Assembly: GCF_918698115.1 (NCBI RefSeq) | Contig: NZ_CAKKLV010000001.1 | Coordinates: 124,001-188,000 of the forward strand | Length of the DNA: 64,000 nt | Reading direction: 5' to 3' | Source: Peribacillus sp. Bi96 | GTDB lineage: Bacteria; Bacillota; Bacilli; Bacillales; DSM-1321 | Part shown: piece by piece, positions 34,871 to 43,820 of the stretch | How the letters are laid out: each line of letters begins with the position of its first letter | Position numbering within the stretch: position 1 is the first letter of the stretch | The notes under the pieces: generated by a model | The model's input: only the letters and a program-made list of their open reading frames with translations | What the model was told of the DNA's origin: nothing | Database searches by the model: none | Program-made: the position numbers and the translations under genes

Positions 34871-37495
34871 TTGGATAAAAAGTTAGTACTCATAGATGGA
34901 AATAGCATTGCTTACCGTGCGTTTTTTGCACTCCCGCTCTTGAATAATGATAAAGGGGTACATACGAATTCCGTATACGGATTCACCATGATGCTCAACC
35001 GCATTCTTGAAGAAGAAAAACCCTCGCACATCCTGGTTGCGTTCGATGCTGGAAAAACGACATTCAGACATGCGTCATTTAAAGAATACAAGGGAGGACG
35101 TCAAAAAACGCCGCCTGAATTATCCGAGCAATTTCCTTTCATTCGGGAGCTGCTCGATTGTTTTCAAATAAAAAGGTATGAACTGGAGAATTACGAGGCC
35201 GATGATATTATCGGTACACTGTCTTTACAAGCTGAAAAAGATGGTTTTGAAGTGAAAGTCATATCCGGTGATAAGGATTTAACACAATTATCCTCCCCCA
35301 ATACGACGGTTTCCATTACGAAAAAGGGGATTACTGAAATTGAGGAGTATACGCCAAAGCATATCCATGAAAAATACGGGCTATCCCCTTTGCAGATCAT
35401 CGATTTAAAAGGACTGATGGGAGATGCCTCCGACAATATACCAGGTATACCGGGTGTTGGTGAAAAGACCGCTCTTAAATTATTGCATCAATTTGAAACC
35501 GTTGAAAATCTTCTGCAATCGATTGATGAAGTAAGCGGACAAAAATTGAAAGAGAAAATAGAAGAACATAAAGACCTGGCGCTGCTGAGCAAGGAGCTTG
35601 CTACGATTACGAGGGAAGTCCCGCTTGAAGTTTCTGTAAGCGAGACCGAGTACAGTGGAATGGATCAGGATCGAGTCATTTCATTCTATAAAGAGCTTGG
35701 CTTTTCTACTTTGCTCGATAAATTGGATGTTACGGAAAGTGTACCGCTTGAACAGGAAGAGATAGAGGTCCACACGGCTGAAATGACCGCAGAAATGTTT
35801 GCGGATGAAAGTGCTCTATACGGTGAAATCTTAGAAGATAATTATCATCGTGCAGACATTATTGGAATTGCCATCAGTAATGAACATGGTCATTTTTACT
35901 TTCATGGAGAAAATGCTTTGAGTTCCGAGGCATTTAAATCCTGGGCAGAAGATGAAACAAAAAAGAAAACGGTTTTCGATGCGAAGCGTACGGTTGTGGC
36001 ACTCCGCCACCGAGGAGTAGAAATAAAAGGCATCGATTTTGATGTGTTTTTAGCATCCTATATCCTGGATCCGGCAGAATCAGTGGACGAAGTGGCAGAA
36101 ATCACGAAAACCCAAGGTGCTATTCGACTTGAAGCCGATGATGCTTTTTATGGGAAAGGAGCAAAACGCAAGTTACCTGAGGAGGCAGAATTAAGGGAGC
36201 ATATCGCCAGAAAAGCGAAGGCGATTCTTTCTCTGAAAGAGCCGATGGTTGATAAGCTTCATGAGTTTGAGCAATATGATTTATTAACGGATCTGGAGCT
36301 GCCTTTGTCGATCATCCTTGCAAATATGGAATGGCAGGGCATAAAGGTGGATAGTGGCCGGCTGAAAAACATGGGGCAGGAATTAGCCATCCGCTTAAGA
36401 ACCATTGAAGGAAGAATTTTTGATTTGGCCGGAGAGGCTTTCAATATCAATTCACCTAAACAACTTGGGGCCATCCTATTTGAAAAATTGGAGCTCCCGG
36501 TCATGAAGAAAACTAAAACGGGATATTCCACATCAGCTGATGTACTGGAAAAACTGGAGAGCCAGCATGATATCGTTAAGGAAATATTACTGTACCGCCA
36601 GCTTGGTAAGTTGCAATCCACCTATATTGAAGGCTTGCTCAAAGTGGTCAATGGCAAAACGGAGAAGGTGCACACCCGTTTCAATCAAGCATTGACCCAG
36701 ACCGGTCGGTTAAGTTCAACAGATCCGAATCTGCAAAATATCCCGATCAGACTTGAAGAGGGCAGGAAAATCAGGCAGGCCTTCATTCCTTCCGAAAAGG
36801 ATTGGATCATTTTTGCTGCTGACTATTCGCAAATCGAGTTGCGGGTGCTGGCGCATATCGCCAATGACGACGGATTGGTTGAAGCGTTCCAGGCTGGTAT
36901 GGACATTCATACAAGAACAGCGATGGATGTATTCCATGTATCCGCAGAAGAAGTCACTTCGAACATGAGGCGCCAAGCTAAGGCGGTCAACTTTGGAATC
37001 GTTTATGGTATAAGTGACTATGGGCTATCGCAAAGTCTTGGCATCACGAGGAAAGAAGCTGGAGAGTTCATCGACAAGTATTTAAGGAGTTTTCCTGGTG
37101 TCCAGGAATATATGGAAGACAGCATACATGAAGCCCGTCAAAAAGGATACAGCACGACATTAATGCAAAGACGTCGCTATATACCTGAGATTACAAGCCG
37201 GAATTTTAACATCAGGAGCTTTGCCGAACGGACAGCGATGAACACGCCAATTCAAGGGAGTGCCGCGGATATCATCAAGCTTGCCATGATAAATATGAAT
37301 AAGCGCCTGAAAAAAGAAGGGCTGAAAACGAGGATGCTTCTTCAGGTGCATGATGAATTGATTTTTGAAACTCCTCCCGAGGAACTTGAAATACTTAAAG
37401 TGATCGTGCCTGAGGAAATGGAAAATGCCATTGGATTGAATGTGCCCCTTAAAGTGGATTATGCCTTCGGGCCAACATGGTTTGATGCCAAATAA
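34871..37495 (+). CDS. polA: DNA polymerase I
   Basis: 874 residues from TTG 34871, with GGAGGAAG 6 bases upstream; the longer frame from 34841 has no site. 5'-3' flap nuclease domain (about 1-290), a 3'-5' exonuclease-like domain that in Bacillus enzymes is inactive (about 300-465), and the polymerase domain (about 470-874) with DYSQIELR (motif A), the O helix around RRQAKAVNFGIVYG, and VHDEL (motif C). Processes Okazaki fragments and fills repair gaps. First gene of a repair/coenzyme group polA-mutM-ytaF-coaE. Confidence 0.97.
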   Translation: MDKKLVLIDGNSIAYRAFFALPLLNNDKGVHTNSVYGFTMMLNRILEEEKPSHILVAFDAGKTTFRHASFKEYKGGRQKTPPELSEQFPFIRELLDCFQIKRYELENYEADDIIGTLSLQAEKDGFEVKVISGDKDLTQLSSPNTTVSITKKGITEIEEYTPKHIHEKYGLSPLQIIDLKGLMGDASDNIPGIPGVGEKTALKLLHQFETVENLLQSIDEVSGQKLKEKIEEHKDLALLSKELATITREVPLEVSVSETEYSGMDQDRVISFYKELGFSTLLDKLDVTESVPLEQEEIEVHTAEMTAEMFADESALYGEILEDNYHRADIIGIAISNEHGHFYFHGENALSSEAFKSWAEDETKKKTVFDAKRTVVALRHRGVEIKGIDFDVFLASYILDPAESVDEVAEITKTQGAIRLEADDAFYGKGAKRKLPEEAELREHIARKAKAILSLKEPMVDKLHEFEQYDLLTDLELPLSIILANMEWQGIKVDSGRLKNMGQELAIRLRTIEGRIFDLAGEAFNINSPKQLGAILFEKLELPVMKKTKTGYSTSADVLEKLESQHDIVKEILLYRQLGKLQSTYIEGLLKVVNGKTEKVHTRFNQALTQTGRLSSTDPNLQNIPIRLEEGRKIRQAFIPSEKDWIIFAADYSQIELRVLAHIANDDGLVEAFQAGMDIHTRTAMDVFHVSAEEVTSNMRRQAKAVNFGIVYGISDYGLSQSLGITRKEAGEFIDKYLRSFPGVQEYMEDSIHEARQKGYSTTLMQRRRYIPEITSRNFNIRSFAERTAMNTPIQGSAADIIKLAMINMNKRLKKEGLKTRMLLQVHDELIFETPPEELEILKVIVPEEMENAIGLNVPLKVDYAFGPTWFDAK

Positions 37496-37514
37496 TAAAA
37501 GATAGGTGATTGTA

Positions 37515-38348
37515 ATGCCAGAACTTCCAGAAGTGGAAACAGTCAGAAGAACATTAGAGCAGCTAGTAATCGGAAAAGAGATCAAGGAAGTGTCCGTCTT
37601 CTGGCCAAAAATCATTAAAGCCCCTGAGCCTGTCGAACAGTTCCAGGATGCTCTAAGAGGGCAGACGATTCAGAGTATAGGGCGTCGGGGCAAGTTCCTC
37701 ATTTTCACCTTGGATGATTATTCGATGGTTTCTCATTTAAGGATGGAGGGAAAATACGGGGTGCATCCAAAAGAAGAGCCGTTTGATAAGCATACCCATG
37801 TGATTTTCACTTTCACGGACGGCAGTGAACTTCGATACCGCGATGTTCGGAAATTCGGTACGATGCACCTATTTGCTAAAGGGGAAGAATTTGAGAGGTT
37901 GCCGCTGCTTCATTTAGGGCCTGAACCGCTATCTGAAGATTTTACAGTCGAGGGGCTCAGTGCGAAGTTGGCAAGAACCAACAGAAAAATCAAGCCAGTT
38001 CTCCTGGATCAAACGGTTGTCGTTGGAATTGGAAATATATATGTGGACGAGTCGTTATTCCGTGCTGGTATCCATCCGGAAAGGATAGCTTCTTCACTCT
38101 CAATGGAAGAAATCAAAAAGTTGCATGCAGAAATCATTACAACATTAGGTGAAGCGGTGGAAAAAGGAGGAAGTACGATTCGTTCATACGTCAACTCTCA
38201 AGGACAAATCGGCATGTTTCAGTTAGAACTGAATGTTTATGGACGAAAAGGCGAGAACTGTAAAACATGCGGAACGCCACTGGAAAAGCTAGTTGTTGCA
38301 GGACGCGGTACACATATTTGCCCATTATGCCAGCCGTACATGAGCTAA
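37515..38348 (+). CDS. mutM: Formamidopyrimidine-DNA glycosylase (Fpg)
   Basis: 277 residues from ATG 37515, so the mature protein begins with the catalytic proline of PELPEVETVRR (GATAGGTGA upstream; the upstream GTG would add three residues before it). Removes 8-oxoguanine and formamidopyrimidines and nicks the abasic site. Glu of PELPE, the H2TH region (GIGNIYVDESLF) and a C-terminal zinc finger with four cysteines (CKTC...CPLC) are all present. It lies 19 bases after polA. Confidence 0.97.
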   Translation: MPELPEVETVRRTLEQLVIGKEIKEVSVFWPKIIKAPEPVEQFQDALRGQTIQSIGRRGKFLIFTLDDYSMVSHLRMEGKYGVHPKEEPFDKHTHVIFTFTDGSELRYRDVRKFGTMHLFAKGEEFERLPLLHLGPEPLSEDFTVEGLSAKLARTNRKIKPVLLDQTVVVGIGNIYVDESLFRAGIHPERIASSLSMEEIKKLHAEIITTLGEAVEKGGSTIRSYVNSQGQIGMFQLELNVYGRKGENCKTCGTPLEKLVVAGRGTHICPLCQPYMS

Positions 38349-38422
38349 TGTTTTTTCAAACACATCGGATGGGCTCCTTCCATATACTAGGGTAGCAACG
38401 AGATGGAAGGAGTAATATTCCG

Positions 38423-39058
38423 ATGTGGCTACAAATTATTTTTCTTGCTTTTGCAGTTAGTATTGACGGATTTGGCGTAGGTTTGACATTCGGTATGCGG
38501 AAGATGAAAATCCCCTTAAAGTCAATAGCAGTCATCTCTTTTTGTTCTGCATTGAGTTTGGGCATAGCGATGGTCATCGGACAATTCATCAGTCAGCTCA
38601 TATCTATCGGGGCGGCTGAAAAAACGGGGGGCATCATTCTCATTATTCTTGGTGCCTGGATGGTATACCAGTATTTTAAGCCTGACAAAGAACTGAATGA
38701 AGATAGATATCATGAAAAAATCATCTTTAATTTTGAAATAAAATCACTTGGGGTAGTCATCAATATTTTGCAAAAACCATTGAATGCCGATTTTGATAAA
38801 TCAGGTACGATCACTGGTGTTGAAGCGCTTGTGCTGGGGTTTGCGCTATCGCTGGATGCGTTCGGGGCCGGGGTTGGAGCGGCCATGATCGGAATATCGC
38901 CAATCATCCTCGCTGGATGCATCGCTGTTATGAGTTCAATCTTCATATGGAGCGGACTCCAAAGCGGGAAATTGCTTTCAAATAATAAAATTGTCCAGCA
39001 TTTGACCTTTCTTCCAGGTGTACTTTTAATTTTTATCGGCTTATTCAAGTTATGTTAA
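38423..39058 (+). CDS. ytaF: Sporulation membrane protein YtaF (MntP-like fold)
   Basis: 211 residues; AAGGAG lies a long 11 bases before the ATG. Six hydrophobic segments in two similar halves, each with an SIDGFGVG or SLDAFGAG motif near its start (about residues 13 and 143), as in MntP-type cation exporters. YtaF carries a sporulation annotation in Bacillus; its transported ion, if any, is unknown. It sits between mutM and coaE, as in B. subtilis. Confidence 0.88.
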   Translation: MWLQIIFLAFAVSIDGFGVGLTFGMRKMKIPLKSIAVISFCSALSLGIAMVIGQFISQLISIGAAEKTGGIILIILGAWMVYQYFKPDKELNEDRYHEKIIFNFEIKSLGVVINILQKPLNADFDKSGTITGVEALVLGFALSLDAFGAGVGAAMIGISPIILAGCIAVMSSIFIWSGLQSGKLLSNNKIVQHLTFLPGVLLIFIGLFKLC

Positions 39059-39079
39059 TTGATTTAAAAGGGGGAGCTT

Positions 39080-39679
39080 ATGGGACAAATCATCGGAATC
39101 ACTGGGGGCATCGCTAGCGGGAAAAGCAGTGTCAGCCTCTATTTACAAGAACTCGGATTCACAATCGTAGATGCAGATCTGGCTTCCCGTGCTGTCGTTG
39201 AGCCAGGTGAAGAAGCGTATCATCAAGTGGTGAAAACGTTTGGAGAAGATATTTTATTGACGGATGGGACTATCGATCGCGTAAAGTTAGGGTCGATAAT
39301 CTTTCATGATCAGGAAAAAAGATTGCTTTTGAATGGCATCGTGCATCCAGCCGTCAGAAAGTGGATGCGCCTCAAAACGGAAGCGGCGCTTGCAGCTGGT
39401 GAAGAAACGGTATTCATGGATATTCCGCTCCTATTCGAAAGTAAGCTAACATACATGGTGGAAAAAACACTTCTGATATATGTAGATGAGCGAGTTCAAT
39501 TGGAACGCTTGATGAACAGGAATGGCCTATCGGAGACGGATGCTCTCGCCAGAATTCATTCGCAAATGCCCTTAGCTGATAAAAAGGCTTTGGCGGATGC
39601 CGTCATCGATAATAACGGGGACCTTACCGAAACGAAGAAGCAAGTGAAGGCCATACTTAGCGAATGGCATGTCATATAG
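39080..39679 (+). CDS. coaE: Dephospho-CoA kinase
   Basis: 199 residues, GGGGGAG before the ATG. Phosphorylates dephospho-CoA at the 3' hydroxyl, the last step of CoA synthesis. Walker A GGIASGKSS at about residues 9-17, DADLASRAVV near 33-42 and a lid region around ERLMNRNG near 140. Followed by a strong terminator. Confidence 0.96.
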   Translation: MGQIIGITGGIASGKSSVSLYLQELGFTIVDADLASRAVVEPGEEAYHQVVKTFGEDILLTDGTIDRVKLGSIIFHDQEKRLLLNGIVHPAVRKWMRLKTEAALAAGEETVFMDIPLLFESKLTYMVEKTLLIYVDERVQLERLMNRNGLSETDALARIHSQMPLADKKALADAVIDNNGDLTETKKQVKAILSEWHVI

Positions 39680-39683
39680 GTGT

Positions 39684-39721
39684 CATAAAAGGAAGAAACC
39701 TCCAGGTTTCTTCCTTTTATG
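39684..39721. terminator. Terminator after coaE
   Basis: A perfect 18-bp inverted repeat (CATAAAAGGAAGAAACCT and complement, 2 bases between) with A/T-rich ends. Confidence 0.88.
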
Positions 39722-39771
39722 TTGAAAAAATAAGTGTAATCCGCATTTTTATTAGCACAATTCAACTTAAT

Positions 39772-39782
39772 TATGTTATACT
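39772..39782 (+). promoter_or_regulatory. CcpN-type operator 1 overlapping the gapB -10
   Basis: TATGTTATACT fits the CcpN consensus TRTGHYATAYW at all 11 positions. It includes the TATACT -10 hexamer (39777-39782). gapB is one of the classic CcpN targets. Confidence 0.65.
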
Positions 39783-39803
39783 AATTACATATGAGAGGTA
39801 ATA

Positions 39804-39814
39804 AGTATAACATT
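39804..39814 (-). promoter_or_regulatory. CcpN-type operator 2 in the gapB leader
   Basis: Read on the minus strand, AATGTTATACT agrees with TRTGHYATAYW at 10 of 11 positions. It lies about 21 bases downstream of operator 1 in the opposite direction. Confidence 0.5.
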
Positions 39815-39838
39815 AATATTTTCAGGAGGGTCCGAACA

Positions 39839-40876
39839 ATGAATTCAAGAATAGCGATTAACGGATTTGGGAGAATTGGAAGAATGGTTTTCCGAAAGGC
39901 CATATTAGATGAGAGTTTGGACATTGTTGCCATTAATGCAAGCTATCCTGCTGAAACTTTAGCCCACTTACTAAAGTATGATACGATACATGGTAAATTC
40001 GACGGTATCATTATAGCGGAAGATGATTCACTAGTAGTGAATGGCCGCCGAGTACAACTAATAAATAACCGCGATCCAAAGCAATTGCCTTGGAAAGAGA
40101 TGAACATAGATATTGTAATTGAAGCTACTGGAAAATTCAATGATCGTTCTAAAGCGGCTCTTCATTTAGAAGCAGGGGCAAAAAGGGTGATTTTATCGGC
40201 ACCGGGTAAAAATGAAGACGTTACCATTGTAATGGGCGTCAATCAGGAAGTGCTGGAAATTGACAAGCATTTTGTCATATCCAATGCATCTTGTACAACT
40301 AACTGTCTTGGACCTGTTGCAAAAGTCCTTGATGAAAAATTCGGCATAAACAACGGTTTAATGACAACGATCCATTCTTATACAAATGATCAAAATAATA
40401 TCGATAACCCGCACAAAGACTTAAGACGTGCCCGTGCCGCTGCGGAAAGCATCATTCCTACGACTACAGGAGCTGCAAAAGCCATCTCCTTGGTGTTGCC
40501 TCAATTAAAAGGCAAGCTTCACGGAATGGCGTTACGCGTACCGACACCTAACGTATCTCTAGTCGATCTTGTTGTGGATTTAAACCAGGATGTCACGATT
40601 GAAGAAGTGAACCAAGCGTTCATCGACGCTTCAGAAAATGAACTAAAAGGAATCATGGAATTCACGATGGAACCTTTAGTTTCCAGTGATTTCAAAACGA
40701 ATCCTCACTCTGCCATCATCGATGGTTTAACGACGATGATGATTGGTGACAGGAAAGTGAAAGTCCTGGCTTGGTATGATAATGAGTGGGGTTACTCCAA
40801 CCGGGTAGTGGACCTTGTGAAATTAGTTGCGTCCGAGTTGAAAAGAACTTCCGAAGTCGAGTTATCAGTAAAATAA
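39839..40876 (+). CDS. gapB: Gluconeogenic glyceraldehyde-3-phosphate dehydrogenase
   Basis: 345 residues from ATG 39839 (CAGGAGGG upstream; the frame from 39791 starts inside the promoter region). NADP-preferring enzyme for gluconeogenesis, as opposed to glycolytic GapA. GFGRIGRMVFR at the N-terminus, catalytic SNASCTTNC near residue 150, and NEWGYSNRVVDL near the C-terminus. The sequence is clearly of GapB type (AINASYPAETLAHLLKYDTIHG). CcpN-type operators at the promoter fit repression by glucose. Confidence 0.96.
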   Translation: MNSRIAINGFGRIGRMVFRKAILDESLDIVAINASYPAETLAHLLKYDTIHGKFDGIIIAEDDSLVVNGRRVQLINNRDPKQLPWKEMNIDIVIEATGKFNDRSKAALHLEAGAKRVILSAPGKNEDVTIVMGVNQEVLEIDKHFVISNASCTTNCLGPVAKVLDEKFGINNGLMTTIHSYTNDQNNIDNPHKDLRRARAAAESIIPTTTGAAKAISLVLPQLKGKLHGMALRVPTPNVSLVDLVVDLNQDVTIEEVNQAFIDASENELKGIMEFTMEPLVSSDFKTNPHSAIIDGLTTMMIGDRKVKVLAWYDNEWGYSNRVVDLVKLVASELKRTSEVELSVK

Positions 40877-40890
40877 TAAAAAAAAAAACG

Positions 40891-40923
40891 AGCCTGCTAA
40901 GTTTTTTTAGCGGGCTATTTTTA
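40891..40923 (+). terminator. Terminator after gapB
   Basis: A 10-bp stem with one mismatch (AGCCTGCTAA with TTAGCGGGCT) and a T-rich loop, followed by ATTTTTAA and preceded by an A-run. Confidence 0.8.
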
Positions 40924-41056
40924 ATTCAGTGATTAATCAATTTCTGGCCACTCTATGGTACTGAATAAACACGAAAACAGAATTTGCTCTACATGGGAAC
41001 CTTTGCTATATCCCTATTACATATAAAGTTTATCTTTCTAAAAATTCAATTTGGAG

Positions 41057-41085
41057 TTGCAAAAAAAATTCAAACCATATATACT
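41057..41085 (+). promoter_or_regulatory. Sigma-A promoter of speD
   Basis: TTGCAA (41057-41062) and TATACT (41080-41085) with the ideal 17-base spacer. Confidence 0.7.
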
Positions 41086-41130
41086 ATGAATCGTGAACTT
41101 CTTCAAAAGCGGTTTGCATGATGGCTACTT

Positions 41131-41210
41131 AAAGGGTTAGGACCTCTTTGGACTAACTTTCCCCCGTGGTAGTTATCAGAACTTATTTTTAAATCATGGT
41201 AAGGGGGAAG
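41131..41210 (+). promoter_or_regulatory. Structured speD leader with possible ribosome-binding-site sequestration
   Basis: TTCCCCC (41159-41165) is complementary to GGGGGAA (41203-41209), which contains the speD ribosome binding site. The preceding CTAACTTT (41153-41160) can instead pair with AAAGGGTTAG (41131-41140). The two pairings share bases and so exclude each other, as in a translational switch. I know of no named riboswitch with this layout. Confidence 0.4.
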
Positions 41211-41216
41211 CTTAAT

Positions 41217-41615
41217 ATGGAAACAGCTTACACTATGGAAACAATGGGTAGACATGTCATTTCTGAACTTTGGGGTTGTGACTTTGAAAAACTGAACAAT
41301 ATCGATTTGATTGAAAAGATTTTTGTTGATGCTGCTTTGAAATCAGGTGCAGAGGTACGCGAAGTTGCCTTTCACAAGTTTGCTCCACAAGGAGTTAGTG
41401 GGGTTGTCATCATTTCTGAATCACATTTAACGATTCACAGTTTTCCAGAACACGGCTATGCCAGCATTGATGTCTATACATGCGGTAACTTGGATCCGAA
41501 TATTGCGGCAAATTATATTGCAGATGCTTTGAATGCGCAAACGCGTGAAAACATGGAGTTGCCACGTGGATTAGGTCCTGTACAAATGAAAAAAGCCAAT
41601 ATAAGTGCCCTATAA
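41217..41615 (+). CDS. speD: S-adenosylmethionine decarboxylase proenzyme
   Basis: 132 residues from ATG 41217 (AAGGGGGAAG upstream). Decarboxylates SAM to give the aminopropyl donor for spermidine. It is the short bacterial class that self-cleaves at E68-S69 to make the pyruvoyl group. H74 and C89 around [17 protein letters not shown] are the expected active-site residues. Stand-alone gene between gapB and nrdR, as in B. subtilis (speH/speD). Confidence 0.95.
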   Translation: METAYTMETMGRHVISELWGCDFEKLNNIDLIEKIFVDAALKSGAEVREVAFHKFAPQGVSGVVIISESHLTIHSFPEHGYASIDVYTCGNLDPNIAANYIADALNAQTRENMELPRGLGPVQMKKANISAL

Positions 41616-41630
41616 AAAACACGTATACAC

Positions 41631-41658
41631 AGAGATGCCATGGGTGCATCTCTTTTTT
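41631..41658 (+). terminator. Terminator after speD
   Basis: An 8-bp stem, AGAGATGC with GCATCTCT, followed by six T. Confidence 0.85.
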
Positions 41659-41881
41659 AATGCCATGAATCGGCAACCTTCTTAATATTAATGGTACGTG
41701 CCAAAAGAGCACAAGACTTTGATGACGGACTTCAGCTGCTTGATCAAAAGTGCCTGCTGCTGGAAGTTACACTTTTTACTTGTACTGGCCGTTCCTTTTA
41801 ATATAAGATTAAGATAGAAAAGTAATTCCTTGGGGAACATTTAGATAGGGGAGTCCTACATAAAATACGGAGCTGATAATG

Positions 41882-42343
41882 ATGAAATGCCCATCATGTC
41901 AATATAATGGAACAAGAGTGCTCGATTCCAGGCCAGTCGATGAAAGTAAATCGATTCGACGACGCCGTGAATGTGAGGCATGTGGTTTTCGATTCACGAC
42001 ATTCGAAAAGGTGGAGGAAACACCACTCATTGTAGTGAAAAAAGGCGGGACACGGGAAGAGTTCAGTCGTGATAAAATCCTGCGTGGCTTAATCAGGGCT
42101 TGTGAAAAACGTCCGGTTCCCTTGAAAGAACTAGAACAAATTACCAGTTATGTAGAAAAAGAACTGCGCAACCAGGGCATAGCGGAAGTGAAAAGCGACA
42201 ATGTCGGCGAAATGGTGATGGACAAGCTGGCAGAAGTCGATGAGGTTGCCTATGTTAGATTCGCATCCGTCTATCGTCAATTCAAAGATATTAATGTCTT
42301 TATCGATGAATTGAAAGATTTAATAAATAAAGAAAGAAAGTAG
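41882..42343 (+). CDS. nrdR: Transcriptional repressor NrdR
   Basis: 153 residues from ATG 41882; the adjacent ATG at 41879 would add one Met, and family proteins start MKCPSC. N-terminal zinc ribbon with C3, C6, C31 and C34, then an ATP-cone (about 49-139). NrdR senses ATP/dATP and represses ribonucleotide reductase genes. GGAGCTGATA is the likely ribosome binding site. It heads the replication-initiation group nrdR-dnaB-dnaI. The 240 bases before it carry nothing I can name. Confidence 0.96.
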   Translation: MKCPSCQYNGTRVLDSRPVDESKSIRRRRECEACGFRFTTFEKVEETPLIVVKKGGTREEFSRDKILRGLIRACEKRPVPLKELEQITSYVEKELRNQGIAEVKSDNVGEMVMDKLAEVDEVAYVRFASVYRQFKDINVFIDELKDLINKERK

Positions 42344-42395
42344 AGCTGAAGATTTACTTTGGCTCTTTTTTCACTACATCTTTTGAAAGGTTTGA

Positions 42396-43820
42396 ATGGA
42401 GATGTCAATGCATTGGCAAGAATTGCTCCCAGCGGATTCATACATGGTCTCATCTGCGGGGCTGCTTCATGATTATGATCGGAAAATACTGACCCGACTA
42501 TATCAACCTCTTATTGGACCTATCTGTATGAGCCTATACATGACGTTATGGAGTGAGTTGGAGGAAAACAGGCTATGGTCGGAAACCTCCTCGCATTATC
42601 AATTAATGAATACCATCGGCCTTAAGCTAGGTGATATTTACGAAGCACGCCTTTTACTTGAGGGAATCGGTTTGTTGAATGTATACAAGAAATCGAAAAA
42701 TGATACGAAGGAATTTATCTATGAGTTGAACCCGCCGTTGTCCCCCCAGCAGTTTTTCACGGATGGAATGCTGAATGTCTACTTATATAAAAAGATTGGT
42801 AAAGCACATTTCAACCGGTTAAAGAGATTCTTTTGTGATGATCATATTGAACCGGATCAATATGAGAGTGTGACTAAATCTTTTGCGGAGGTATTCTCCT
42901 CCGATCATTTGGACTCATTATATGTAACGGATGAAGCGAAAAATGAATGGAAACCGATGCCAAAACAGCAATACATCGAGCGGACGGATGGAGTCGAGCC
43001 ATCGGGATTTGACAGCTTATTTGATTTTGACCTTTTATTTGCCGGGATGAAATCCTCGATCGTACCGAAAAAGGCCTTTACACCGAAAATAAAAAGTACG
43101 ATCGCCAAACTTGCCTTTTTATATGGCATTGATCCGCTTGAAATGCAAAAACTAGTAATGGATGCCGTTTCATTGGATGATGAGATCGATGAGGAGAACC
43201 TCAGAAAGGCAGCAAGGGATTGGTATCAAATCGAACGGCAGGCAGATATGCCCTCCCTTGTCAATCGTGTGCAGCCGATTCGTGAACGGACACAAAAAGA
43301 AGAACCGAAAACGCAGGAACAAGAGCTGATCCGTCATTTGGAGACGATTTCTCCACGGGAGCGGTTGATGCAATTGTCAGGCGGTGCAGAACCATCAAGC
43401 GGTGATTTGAAAGTGGTGGAAGGCGTAATGATCAATCAAAAGCTGAATCCAGGTGTCGTCAATGTCTTAATTGAATATGTCATGCTCAAAACGGATATGA
43501 AATTCACGAAGGGCTATGTGGAAAAGCTGGCAGGTCATTGGGCACGGCTGAAGGTTTCCACCGTCATCGAAGCGATGGAATTAGCTAAAAATGAACACAG
43601 GAAATATCAAGACTGGGCTCAAGGGAGCAGGAATGTTGCTAAGGGCGGCCGAAAAAAGGCGATTCGGGAAGAAGTGGTTCCGGAGTGGCTTGAGAAAAAG
43701 GAAGAAGTACAACAGGAGCAGAATACGGATCAGCCTGAATTGAATGCCCAGAAACGTGATCTCCAGGAAAAATGGAAGCAGTGGAAAGCAGGAGGTGAAA
43801 TGAACGATGGAAAAGATTAA
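42396..43820 (+). CDS. dnaB: Replication initiation and membrane attachment protein DnaB
   Basis: 474 residues from ATG 42396 (GAAAGG upstream). In-frame ATGs at 42402 and 42408 are also possible, the last having GGAGATG at good spacing. Bacillus-type DnaB, not the hexameric helicase: it helps load the DnaC helicase at oriC with DnaD and DnaI. N-terminal winged-helix region and C-terminal DnaD-like domain (about 330-420, NVLIEYVMLKTD), followed by a charged tail. Overlaps dnaI by 14 bases. Confidence 0.95.
   Translation: MEMSMHWQELLPADSYMVSSAGLLHDYDRKILTRLYQPLIGPICMSLYMTLWSELEENRLWSETSSHYQLMNTIGLKLGDIYEARLLLEGIGLLNVYKKSKNDTKEFIYELNPPLSPQQFFTDGMLNVYLYKKIGKAHFNRLKRFFCDDHIEPDQYESVTKSFAEVFSSDHLDSLYVTDEAKNEWKPMPKQQYIERTDGVEPSGFDSLFDFDLLFAGMKSSIVPKKAFTPKIKSTIAKLAFLYGIDPLEMQKLVMDAVSLDDEIDEENLRKAARDWYQIERQADMPSLVNRVQPIRERTQKEEPKTQEQELIRHLETISPRERLMQLSGGAEPSSGDLKVVEGVMINQKLNPGVVNVLIEYVMLKTDMKFTKGYVEKLAGHWARLKVSTVIEAMELAKNEHRKYQDWAQGSRNVAKGGRKKAIREEVVPEWLEKKEEVQQEQNTDQPELNAQKRDLQEKWKQWKAGGEMNDGKD

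Larger units (their letters stand above)
40924..41216. other. Upstream region and leader of speD
   Basis: About 290 bases with no gene. The first half is AT-rich and featureless. A strong promoter lies at 41057-41085, and the roughly 125-base leader after it holds alternative base-pairing that can bury the speD ribosome binding site. Confidence 0.6.
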
